Of a DNA stretch of 37,371 bases, positions 25,229 through 32,643 are shown one piece after another. The DNA comes from a virus. The translations under genes and the position numbers were made by a program. How positions within the stretch are numbered: the stretch's first letter is position 1; the number at the start of each line of letters is the position of its first letter. The notes beneath the pieces were generated by a model. The model was not told where the DNA came from, did not search any database, and saw only the letters and a list, made by a program, of their open reading frames with translations. Location: the IMG/VR virus record IMGVR_UViG_3300011187_000025, positions 1-37,371 of that record; one strand, 5' to 3'.

Positions 25229-25282
25229 TAACAAACGAAGGTCAACACATCGACCAGAGTTATATACCACCATCGAAAAATC

Positions 25283-26278
25283 ATGAGTAAAGAAATTTTA
25301 GAACAAAACATATTCACAGAACAAGTATCAAGAAAGCCAAACAAATACCCATGGACAGAACAATTCATCCAAGCAATGCATGATGGATTTTGGACAGATA
25401 AAGAATTCTCATTCAGATCTGATCTACACCAATTCAAAGTGGTCTTGGATGATCAACAAAGGGAAATTATCGTCAGAACCCTATCGGCCATTGGACAGAT
25501 CGAAGTGGCAGTAAAAACATTCTGGGCTAAACTAGGAGATAACCTACCCCACCCATCTCTACAGGATCTTGGATATGTTATGGCAAACGTAGAGGTTATC
25601 CATAATAATGCCTATGAGAGACTTCTCGATGTTTTGGATTTGAATGATGTGTTTGAAGAAAACATGAAACTTGAATGGATTCAGGGTCGTGTAAAATATC
25701 TTAAAAAGTATACACACCGATTTTATAAAGATTCCAAGAAGCAGTATCTATATGCTTTGATTCTTTTCACTCTTTTCGTTGAAAATGTATCCTTGTTCTC
25801 ACAATTCTATGTGATAAATTGGTTTGCAAGATACAAGAACGTTTTGAAAGATACCGATCAACAAGTCAAATACACCAGAAACGAAGAAAACATCCATGCT
25901 TTGGTGGGTATTAAGATCATTAATACCATCAGAGAAGAGATGCCTGAGCTTTTTGATGAAGAATTGATGGAAAAAATTAAAAGCGAGGCCGTATCAGCAT
26001 TCGAATCGGAATCTAAAATCGTGGACTGGATGATTAATGGTATCGATGAGGAAAACCTCTCAGCACCGATTCTCGAAGAATTTATCAAAAACAGAATCAA
26101 CGAATCCTTGGAACAAATCCATTTCCCGAAGGTGTTTGAAATCGATGAAGAATTGATCTCAAAAACCATGTGGTTTGAAGAAGAACTCCTTGGAAATAAC
26201 ATGACAGACTTTTTCCACTCAAGACCAGTGGAATACTCAAAGAAGAATCAATCCTTCGATGAAGAAGACCTTTTTTAA
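25283..26278 (+). CDS. nrdB: Ribonucleotide reductase class I, small (beta) subunit
   Basis: A 331-residue protein that supplies the radical for ribonucleotide reduction. Metal ligands are visible: Glu74 (AIGQIEVAVKTFW), Glu104 and His107 (NVEVIHNNAY), the Glu in LFVENVSLFSQF, and Glu/His in RNEENIHALVG. Tyr111 sits four residues after the His, the position of the E. coli radical Tyr122. The C-terminus ends in acidic-aromatic residues (SFDEEDLF), as needed to dock on NrdA. It is followed 11 nt later by nrdA. Upstream there is a palindrome but no clear TTGACA-type promoter. Confidence 0.94.
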   Translation: MSKEILEQNIFTEQVSRKPNKYPWTEQFIQAMHDGFWTDKEFSFRSDLHQFKVVLDDQQREIIVRTLSAIGQIEVAVKTFWAKLGDNLPHPSLQDLGYVMANVEVIHNNAYERLLDVLDLNDVFEENMKLEWIQGRVKYLKKYTHRFYKDSKKQYLYALILFTLFVENVSLFSQFYVINWFARYKNVLKDTDQQVKYTRNEENIHALVGIKIINTIREEMPELFDEELMEKIKSEAVSAFESESKIVDWMINGIDEENLSAPILEEFIKNRINESLEQIHFPKVFEIDEELISKTMWFEEELLGNNMTDFFHSRPVEYSKKNQSFDEEDLF

Positions 26279-26289
26279 TAAAAAATATA

Positions 26290-28878
26290 ATGAATAAAGA
26301 AAAATACTATTGGCTAAACGAGGATTCTAGGAAATTCCTAGAGAGAGGTTATCTATTGGAGGGGGAAATACCCGAAGATAGGATTAGGAATATCGCCGAT
26401 AAAGCCGAAGAATACTTGGGTATCGATGGCTATTCGGAGAAATTCTTGGATTATATGGGTAGGGGATTTTATTCTCTCTCCACCCCAATTTGGTGTAATT
26501 TCGGTAGAGAAAGAGGTTTACCCATTTCTTGTTTCGGTAGTTATATCGAAGACACTTTAGAATCCATCGTTGGAACCAAGTTGTCAGAAGTTTCCATCAT
26601 GACCAAAAATGCTGGTGGAACCAGTGCATATTTTGGCGAGATCCGTGGTCGAGGTGAACCAATTTCTGATAATGGTCACTCCAGTGGCTCCGTCCACTTC
26701 ATGGAGGCTTATAACACCATCATGAACATTGTATCACAGGGCAATGTCCGTAGAGGTAGCTTTGCTGCATATCTTCCGATTGACCACAAGGATATCGAAG
26801 AGTTTTTAAAAATCAGATCAGACGGTAACCCCATTCAGGATATTTCAATCGGTGTTTGCGTCAGCAATCAATGGATGGATGAAATGATTGGTGGTGATAA
26901 GAGTAAGCGCGGTATTTGGGCTAAAGTCATCAAGAAAAGATCAGAAACAGGCTATCCATACATTTTCTTCAGTGATAATGCCAATGATCAAGCCCCTCAA
27001 GTTTATAAAGATAAGGGATTGACGATTCATAATAGTAATCTATGCGTTACTGGTGATCAGAGAGTTCCATCCAATTATGGGTTAATGACAGCTAGAGAAT
27101 TATTTGAAATCGGTGGAGACTTAGATCTCTTCGATAATAATAAAATTGTTAAGTCATCCCCCATGAAATTAATTGAGAGAGATGCTGATGTCTATAAAAT
27201 TACATTGGAAAACGGGATGTCTCATACAATAACAGACTATCATAAAGTTTTAACCTCTACGAAAGATGAAAATACTGGAATTGAAAATCCGCTCACTAAG
27301 TCTTGTAAAGAATTAACTATCGGGGATAGGGTAGCCATCCAAACAAATAAAGGAATTTTTGGTATAGAATCTCATGAAGATGAAGCATTCTTGTTGGGGT
27401 TGTATCAATCAGATGACACACAACATAAAGATACTATAATGTTGGACGTTTGGGAAAATGATTTTGAAAAGGGATATATTCCTGATTGGATATGGTCATC
27501 TGATGAAAAGACTCAGTGGGAGTATGTTCGGGGGTTACTGGTAGCAGATGGAACTGTTCACATGTCAGAAAGTAGGGGCAACCCCATCCAGATAAGTTAT
27601 GCTGATATAAATAAAGAATTTCTACAGGAATTACAGATTCTGTTTACGAATTTAGGATTACAATCATCAATACGGGTGCTTAGGGAGGCTGGGGAATCCC
27701 CACTACCCGATGGGAAGGGTGGGAAGAAATTTTATAAAACTAAAAAATGTTGGAGATTGTTGATTGGTAATAAAAACGATGCTCTGCAAGTTGAAAAGAA
27801 TACTAAATTTTTAAGTAGAAAAAATATATCCCTAGAGGATAGGGTATATAGAGATAATACTAAAAAGTATTATAAAATTGAATCAATTAGTTACGTTGGT
27901 AAGGAGGATGTTTTCTGCTGTGGGGTAGATAGCAATGAACATCTATGGGTATGTAATGGTATTATAACTCATAATTGCAATGAAATCATGCTTTCCAATT
28001 CCGAAGAGGAATCATTTGTTTGTGATTTATCTTCCCTAAACTTGGAACGATGGGACGAGCTTGTGGAAACAGACGCTATACAAACGTTGGTTTACTTTTT
28101 GGATGCTGTGATGACAGAATTCATTAACAAAACCGAAGGTGTTAAGTTCATGGAAGCTCCTAGAAAGTTCGCAATCAATCAACGTGCTTTAGGTGTGGGT
28201 GTTCTCGGTTGGCATTCTCTGCTACAATCTAAAAACATTGCATGGGAATCCATGAGTGCTAAATCCCTTAACAGTGAAGTTTGGTCTACTATTAGAAAAA
28301 GGACAGACGCAGCAACTGAGGAATTGGCTGAACTCTTGGGTGAACCACCATTATTGGAAGGTTATGGTAGAAGAAACACCACGACCTTGGCGGTTGCTCC
28401 CACCACCTCCAGTTCATTTATATTGGGTCAGGTATCACCATCAATCGAACCATTGAATAGTAACTATTTCACGAAGGACTTGGCCAAGGGTAAATTTACC
28501 TACAAGAATCCTTATCTAGTAGAACTATTGACAGAGTTGGATAAAAACGATGTGATGACTTGGAAATCCATTTTATCACATGGTGGTAGTGTTCAACACC
28601 TCGATTTCTTGAGTCGAGAGCAAAAGGATGTCTTCAAAACGTTTGGTGAGATCTCTCAGAAGGAAATTGTCATTCAGGCATCACAAAGACAGAAATTTAT
28701 CGATCAGGGACAATCATTGAATCTAATGATTCCCCCAACAGCGAAACCGAAAGAAATTAACGAGTTGATGATATTTGCTTGGGAACAGGGTCTAAAAGGT
28801 CTATATTACCAAAGAAGCACCAACCCATCTCAAAGTTTGGCTAGATCTCTCCTTACGTGTGTGTCTTGTCAGGGTTGA
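26290..28878 (+). CDS. nrdA: Ribonucleotide reductase class I, large (alpha) subunit, with intein
   Basis: An 862-residue precursor: 551 residues of enzyme plus a 311-residue intein (residues 252-562). The enzyme starts near the ten-strand barrel and has no N-terminal ATP-cone, so dATP inhibition is probably absent. Catalytic residues: Cys81 (LPISCFGS; first redox Cys), the thiyl-radical Cys as the first residue after the intein (HNSNL...CNEI, with Asn and Glu in place), second redox Cys in EESFVCDLSSLNL, and the C-terminal shuttle pair in LLTCVSCQG. It is shorter than E. coli NrdA but complete for a phage enzyme. Splicing is needed for activity because the intein separates the catalytic loop. 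The end overlaps a convergent baseplate gene by 10 bp. Confidence 0.93.
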   Translation: MNKEKYYWLNEDSRKFLERGYLLEGEIPEDRIRNIADKAEEYLGIDGYSEKFLDYMGRGFYSLSTPIWCNFGRERGLPISCFGSYIEDTLESIVGTKLSEVSIMTKNAGGTSAYFGEIRGRGEPISDNGHSSGSVHFMEAYNTIMNIVSQGNVRRGSFAAYLPIDHKDIEEFLKIRSDGNPIQDISIGVCVSNQWMDEMIGGDKSKRGIWAKVIKKRSETGYPYIFFSDNANDQAPQVYKDKGLTIHNSNLCVTGDQRVPSNYGLMTARELFEIGGDLDLFDNNKIVKSSPMKLIERDADVYKITLENGMSHTITDYHKVLTSTKDENTGIENPLTKSCKELTIGDRVAIQTNKGIFGIESHEDEAFLLGLYQSDDTQHKDTIMLDVWENDFEKGYIPDWIWSSDEKTQWEYVRGLLVADGTVHMSESRGNPIQISYADINKEFLQELQILFTNLGLQSSIRVLREAGESPLPDGKGGKKFYKTKKCWRLLIGNKNDALQVEKNTKFLSRKNISLEDRVYRDNTKKYYKIESISYVGKEDVFCCGVDSNEHLWVCNGIITHNCNEIMLSNSEEESFVCDLSSLNLERWDELVETDAIQTLVYFLDAVMTEFINKTEGVKFMEAPRKFAINQRALGVGVLGWHSLLQSKNIAWESMSAKSLNSEVWSTIRKRTDAATEELAELLGEPPLLEGYGRRNTTTLAVAPTTSSSFILGQVSPSIEPLNSNYFTKDLAKGKFTYKNPYLVELLTELDKNDVMTWKSILSHGGSVQHLDFLSREQKDVFKTFGEISQKEIVIQASQRQKFIDQGQSLNLMIPPTAKPKEINELMIFAWEQGLKGLYYQRSTNPSQSLARSLLTCVSCQG
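27043..27975 (+). mobile_element. Intein with LAGLIDADG homing endonuclease inside nrdA
   Basis: Begins with Cys (CVTGDQRVPSNYG, splicing block A) and ends VCNGIITHN followed by extein Cys (block G: H-N|C). Block B is visible as ENGMSHTITDYHKVLT (T..H). Block F is VFCCGVDSNEHLWVCNG. Between them are two LAGLIDADG-like helices: FLLGLYQSDDTQ (near 27388) and YVRGLLVADGTV (near 27523). The first is degenerate at its end (DD for GD), so cleavage activity may be weakened. Base composition is more AT-rich than that of the flanking exteins, consistent with later arrival. Confidence 0.93.
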
Positions 28879-30494
28879 GGAACAAATCCCTGACCCAATT
28901 TCTTCTCATGTATCTGTGGAATTGCTTGTGCAATACCGCAATGTGTGTTGATACCATTCTTCTGAGCAAACTTCCTAACATCTAAATTCGATGTGCAGAG
29001 AGTTAAAGGAAGGTTATTGAAGTGATGGCTGTGTGGATACGTTACCATCAAGTTATGATCCGCGAGTGCGTATACGGGATAATAATCCCCACCAATTTCA
29101 CACTCACCTATGAATAATGTCCTGTCTCGGTCAGTTGCAAATTTACCAGCCACCACAGTATCTTCCGTTTGTTGAACTTCCAATGGTGCTGTGATGTGTT
29201 GCACGTAGGTTTCACCTTCAACAGCAAGACCACCACCAATAATCGCATTGGTTCTCACACCCAAAGCACACTCAACATAGACTTGTCTATTGGTTCTGAG
29301 AACGATAGATTTGAGAGATTGTATCTCCACACCACTTTCGGACGCGATATGGATACCGTGAGAGGCGTTCATGTTGATTTTTGCGAACCCCGTTTTAAGC
29401 GTCTCGCCTCCCAATTCGGTATGACCTGTGGTTTTGAGTGATATACCACCAGAGCCTACTACACGCTCATACGTGTTACCAACGATTTTTACGTCTTGGC
29501 CACATGGGAAGTTGGATGAATTGTCTACCTCTTCTACGTGTGGTGCGTAATCGTGGTTTTTAAAAACACCGGGATCACCCATCAAACACTCAAAGGGTTG
29601 ACTTCTTCCCTTTGGATCGATTCTCACGGACGGTAAATCATTGAAAGCTGCACCAATAGTTTCTATTTTATTTCTTTTTACGAATACATGCTCGTCTCCA
29701 CCATCACCCATCTTCAGTTCAGCATCAGTGAACGCCTTCTGCACATCTGGGTGTTGGAGTTGTCCAATTCCGTCTAGTTGAAATGTTGTGGCTGCTGTAT
29801 TACTTTCCCAGAGACCACCTTCGGTAGCAGCGGATACTTCAGCACCAAATTCCAACACACCTGGCGCTCTGGATCCAAACTCACCAGCGGCTTTATCAAC
29901 ATGTTCAACCTCAATCAACCAAGGTTTGGCTGCTTCCGTTTCTCCATGGTCTGGAACTGTTTGATATGACGCAACCTGATCAACACCCGATGTTCGATAT
30001 GCTGGTCTGTTTATGTATCCTCGCCATTTGTTTTGGACGGTAAAAACTGATTGTCCAACGACAGGGTTTGTATTTCGTTCTCCCAACTGTGGAATCACTC
30101 CACCGTTGGGATCTGAATAACCACCACGTAGAATTTTGAATTGTGAGTTGATGAGAGCGAAGGGTGTGAATAGTGCTTTCCACTCTTCGAATGCGTCTAT
30201 ATTAGATTTACCAGCAAATCCTTTGAGATTGTAGCTATCACCAGCGACCCTCTGGGTTTTGTGTTTGTTTATATACTCTGAGTAATTGTTGGCAACAGTT
30301 TTAAACTCATCATTCGTGACAAATGTCTGTTTATTATTTGAAGCCAATTCTGAATTGATCAAGTTATTGAGTTCAATATTACTACCAGATCTGTGGGACA
30401 TCTGGATTTTTTCTTGATCAGTGGTGTTGTCGATGGATAGAGATCCACCACGCTGATTAAAAATAAATTTATTTCTATATTTCTTTGTGGCCAT
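28869..30494 (-). CDS. Baseplate / central-spike structural protein
   Basis: A 541-residue protein (MATKKYRNKFIFNQRGGSLS...). It follows the gp5-type gene with a 1-nt gap. The N-terminal half has E..MSHRSGSNIELNNL, reminiscent of the region of VgrG/gp5 proteins preceding the beta-helix. The C-terminal half (GHTELGGETLKTGFAKINMNASHGIHIASESGVEIQSLKSIVLRT) is a repetitive beta pattern such as a spike beta-helix, then PHSHHFNNLPLTL. In marine T4-like phages a similar pair makes up the baseplate hub spike. The exact T4 counterpart is uncertain; it could be the spike part of gp5. Confidence 0.7.
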   Translation of the reverse strand: MATKKYRNKFIFNQRGGSLSIDNTTDQEKIQMSHRSGSNIELNNLINSELASNNKQTFVTNDEFKTVANNYSEYINKHKTQRVAGDSYNLKGFAGKSNIDAFEEWKALFTPFALINSQFKILRGGYSDPNGGVIPQLGERNTNPVVGQSVFTVQNKWRGYINRPAYRTSGVDQVASYQTVPDHGETEAAKPWLIEVEHVDKAAGEFGSRAPGVLEFGAEVSAATEGGLWESNTAATTFQLDGIGQLQHPDVQKAFTDAELKMGDGGDEHVFVKRNKIETIGAAFNDLPSVRIDPKGRSQPFECLMGDPGVFKNHDYAPHVEEVDNSSNFPCGQDVKIVGNTYERVVGSGGISLKTTGHTELGGETLKTGFAKINMNASHGIHIASESGVEIQSLKSIVLRTNRQVYVECALGVRTNAIIGGGLAVEGETYVQHITAPLEVQQTEDTVVAGKFATDRDRTLFIGECEIGGDYYPVYALADHNLMVTYPHSHHFNNLPLTLCTSNLDVRKFAQKNGINTHCGIAQAIPQIHEKKLGQGFVPQP

Positions 30495-30495
30495 A

Positions 30496-31245
30496 TTAAT
30501 TCTCGAAATCGGATGGATAAGTGTTTGAAATCAATTTTTCGTTGGTTGTGTTATTTACCAGAGTCAAACTTCTAAAGTCTTGCATAACTCCGAAGTAAAC
30601 GGGGAAATTCAAATCTCCTTGATAATGGAATACCCACACCTTGGCTCCAACCTCTGGTATACCTATAGCACCCTTGGTTTTGTTGGAGAACTTATCTGGT
30701 TTATATTGGAAGGCGTATGGATTACAATTTACGGAATAATTGTTTAGGGGAGCGAAGAAACCGTCTCCTATCGTTGTTGATTTATTCTCATATAGGAATG
30801 CTGGTGCGAAACTACCAGAAGCTGATGGTGGTGGTTCCGCTGATAATGCAGCGAGAGCAGGGATCCTATCATTATTTTTCTCAAATCCTTCACTATAGTT
30901 ACCATCTGTTATCACCGCCAACTCATCTTCAGAAGAATACCTAGCGTTGCCAGATTCACCCAATAAGGGGTAACAGGGTTCTGCCCAAGGGATAATGGCA
31001 CACATCTCCTCGAAAATCTTTGTATCTGACCAGTTGTCGGTATCGTTGTTGAGGCCGGGTATCTTTACATTTATTTCATCGAATTCATCGAACCATTCTT
31101 CAAAGGGTTGGTTTGATATCTCTGGTATATAAACCTTTACACGGTTGAGCCTCGATGGATCATTGTTTTTGACCACGATTCCCCTGTAAAAGGACTCATC
31201 TATCCTTCCAGCTTCTAACCCTGCTCCACTCCCACGTTTAAACAT
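30496..31245 (-). CDS. gp5-like baseplate hub protein (OB-fold part)
   Basis: A 249-residue protein. FYRGIVVKNNDPSRLNRVKVYIPEISNQPFEEW near the N-terminus is the OB-fold of T4 gp5 and its relatives (R-G-x-V..NxDP...RV+VYIPE). IPWAEPCYPLLGESG and the C-terminal PEVGAKVWVFHYQGDLNFPVYFGVM (P..GA.V.VFF..GD...PVYFG) complete that domain. No lysozyme insertion is seen, unlike T4. It would form the hub under the tail tube with the following gene as spike. The late-type box is 7 nt before the ATG. Confidence 0.83.
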   Translation of the reverse strand: MFKRGSGAGLEAGRIDESFYRGIVVKNNDPSRLNRVKVYIPEISNQPFEEWFDEFDEINVKIPGLNNDTDNWSDTKIFEEMCAIIPWAEPCYPLLGESGNARYSSEDELAVITDGNYSEGFEKNNDRIPALAALSAEPPPSASGSFAPAFLYENKSTTIGDGFFAPLNNYSVNCNPYAFQYKPDKFSNKTKGAIGIPEVGAKVWVFHYQGDLNFPVYFGVMQDFRSLTLVNNTTNEKLISNTYPSDFEN

Positions 31246-31252
31246 TCTATCT

Positions 31253-31258
31253 TATTTA
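31253..31258 (-). promoter_or_regulatory. Late-type TAAATA box
   Basis: TTAAATA on the minus strand, 7 nt before ATG 31245. Confidence 0.65.
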
Positions 31259-31291
31259 AGTGTCGAAATGGGTTAATCCACTGATTTATTA

Positions 31292-31327
31292 AAAAGAAAA
31301 GAGCGTAGTTTTCACTACGCTCTTTTT
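31292..31327. terminator. Bidirectional Rho-independent terminator
   Basis: GAGCGTAGT-TTTC-ACTACGCTC (9-bp stem, 31301-31322), flanked by an A-rich run on the left and TTTTTT on the right, so it can work in both directions. It separates the gp5-like gene from 31351-31719. Confidence 0.88.
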
Positions 31328-31350
31328 TCGCATCTCTATTTTACGAAAAA

Positions 31351-31719
31351 TTAACGATATCCATATAGATATAGTCTGCGGGTTTCAGCGTCCGAGAAGT
31401 CAGTAACTCCAGTTGCGGAGAGCAGACCAGCAGTAGTCGAGGATAGGAAGGTAAAGATTGTTCCCGATGAGACAGGCTCAGATTTCAATAGAATAAACTC
31501 GGAACCACTATAAGCACCGTCAATAGAAAATTGACTTCCTTGGACGTTGATTAAAGTGAGGGTTCCCGTTAAAAGGGGTTTCGCTGTAAATGAAATACCA
31601 ATATCATTAGTAGATAAGGAAATAACATTAACACCTTCCGCTGATAGGGTTTTGGTGAGGGATTCTGGTGGACCCAGTTTCTCAGCCGAAAGCAAAGTAG
31701 TAGTAAATGAATAACTCAT
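31351..31719 (-). CDS. Probable virion protein, unknown
   Basis: A 122-residue protein (MSYSFTTTLLSAEKLGPPES...), rich in Ser, Thr, Leu and Gly with a beta pattern, ending in RLYLYGYR. It is the only gene between its own late box (5 nt spacing) and a terminator, as expected for an abundant structural or decoration protein. The fold is unknown; head decoration or a small tail fibre part are possible. Confidence 0.6.
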   Translation of the reverse strand: MSYSFTTTLLSAEKLGPPESLTKTLSAEGVNVISLSTNDIGISFTAKPLLTGTLTLINVQGSQFSIDGAYSGSEFILLKSEPVSSGTIFTFLSSTTAGLLSATGVTDFSDAETRRLYLYGYR

Positions 31720-31724
31720 AGTAG

Positions 31725-31730
31725 TATTTA
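31725..31730 (-). promoter_or_regulatory. Late-type TAAATA box
   Basis: CTAAATA on the minus strand, 5 nt before ATG 31719. Confidence 0.65.
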
Positions 31731-31748
31731 GTCGTTTATATTAAAAAT

Positions 31749-32018
31749 TTAGGATATTCTTTTCAAAAACCTTCTAAGGTAATGAAAAGCTTTTTCTCCA
31801 CGGTGTATCAACTCTTGGGAATCATCCACGAGCGATTTAACCATCCACCCATTTTTAACGTCTTGAACGTCCACCAACCCATCTTTCATTGCCTGTTTCA
31901 TCAGTCTCATCACAACTTTCTTATCACCGTGTCCTTTAGCCTCTTCCAAGGTCTCTTCCTCCTCCTCCTCTGGCTCTTTATACATGTTCTCGTATATCAT
32001 TTCAAGATCTTTATTCAT
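31749..32018 (-). CDS. Small late protein (MNKDLEMIYE N-terminus)
   Basis: An 89-residue protein starting MNKDLEMIYENMYKEPEEEE, with a run of Glu and a C-terminal domain (HGDKKVVMRLMKQAMKDGLV...ELIHRGEKAFHYLRRFLKRI). The C-terminal part resembles a small alpha/beta domain common in phage proteins (I-H-R-G-x-K-A-F-H-x-[LV]-R-R-F-L). The N-terminus is like that at 24313. The frame is open to 32039, but the TAAATA box (32024-32029) is 5 nt before ATG 32018. Confidence 0.65.
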   Translation of the reverse strand: MNKDLEMIYENMYKEPEEEEEETLEEAKGHGDKKVVMRLMKQAMKDGLVDVQDVKNGWMVKSLVDDSQELIHRGEKAFHYLRRFLKRIS

Positions 32019-32023
32019 AGTAT

Positions 32024-32029
32024 TATTTA
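32024..32029 (-). promoter_or_regulatory. Late-type TAAATA box
   Basis: ATAAATA on the minus strand, 5 nt before ATG 32018, almost abutting the divergent TTGACA promoter at 32033. Confidence 0.65.
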
Positions 32030-32032
32030 TGG

Positions 32033-32060
32033 TTGACAAACCAAATATTATGTTTATTCT
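32033..32060 (+). promoter_or_regulatory. TTGACA-N16-TATTCT promoter
   Basis: TTGACA 32033-32038, 16 nt, TATTCT 32055-32060; ATG 32067 follows after 6 nt, while the alternative GTG 32061 would be at distance 0. Confidence 0.8.
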
Positions 32061-32066
32061 GTGGAT

Positions 32067-32555
32067 ATGGCAAAAGATCCAAAAATAAGTGTCCGTGATA
32101 TCGGTGATCTACACCAAGAAGAAGTAGATTTCTTATCTAAACTTTGTTACGATGCTGACTGGGGTTATATGGGAATGTATGTGGATTTATGTGAACGAGC
32201 TAGGAATGAGTGGAAAAAGACTGATTTTTTATGTGATGTGTGGAGATATGATAATGGTGTTGGAAACGTGAATTGTTGGGCTATTGCTCAAAATTTATTA
32301 TATAAACACGAGGATTATCTAGAATTATCGATATGGACACCGAGTGGAAAGAGGGGTAATGGATACGCACAAGAGCTAATGACTAGGATAGAATCCACGT
32401 ATAAGGAGTCTGGTCGGAAGGTTTCGATATGGCCTGATGAGAATAGCGTGAAATTGTTTGGGAAATTTCGAGAATATCCCTTCCACAGCTTTGATATGGG
32501 AACATACACGGAAACGGGAAAATATAAGAAATACAAACACGAAAAGGGGCTGTGA
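32067..32555 (+). CDS. GNAT-family acetyltransferase-like protein
   Basis: A 162-residue protein. WTPSGKRGNGYAQELMTRIES in the C-terminal half matches the acetyl-CoA loop of GNAT enzymes (R-x-x-G-x-[GA]) followed by its helix. SVRDIGDLHQEEVDFLSKLC and the strand LELSIWTP are also consistent. The substrate is unknown. It is the only + strand gene within the otherwise minus-strand structural region and has an early-type promoter, so it probably acts on a host or phage protein early in infection. The stop codon lies inside the terminator hairpin at 32544. Confidence 0.7.
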   Translation: MAKDPKISVRDIGDLHQEEVDFLSKLCYDADWGYMGMYVDLCERARNEWKKTDFLCDVWRYDNGVGNVNCWAIAQNLLYKHEDYLELSIWTPSGKRGNGYAQELMTRIESTYKESGRKVSIWPDENSVKLFGKFREYPFHSFDMGTYTETGKYKKYKHEKGL

Positions 32556-32570
32556 TAAACACAGCCCCTT
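32544..32570. terminator. Hairpin overlapping the acetyltransferase stop
   Basis: AAGGGGCTGTG-ATAAA-CACAGCCCCTT, an 11-bp perfect stem. It is followed by only two more Ts outside the stem, so termination may rely on the neighbouring hairpin as well. Confidence 0.7.
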
Positions 32571-32579
32571 AAAACGAGG

Positions 32580-32609
32580 AAAGCCAGAGTGCTTCGGCAC
32601 TCTGGCTTT
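32580..32609. terminator. Strong TTCG-loop hairpin between convergent genes
   Basis: AAAGCCAGAGTGC-TTCG-GCACTCTGGCTTT, a 13-bp stem with a UUCG tetraloop when read on the + strand. With the hairpin at 32544 it separates the + strand gene from the capsid gene on the minus strand. Confidence 0.8.
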
Positions 32610-32643
32610 CAGATTTGATTAGCTTGATCGGCTTGTCTTGTTC

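Noticed and set aside
29169-30944. Open frames on the + strand opposite the baseplate genes
   Set aside because: Shadows of the two baseplate genes; no start signals.
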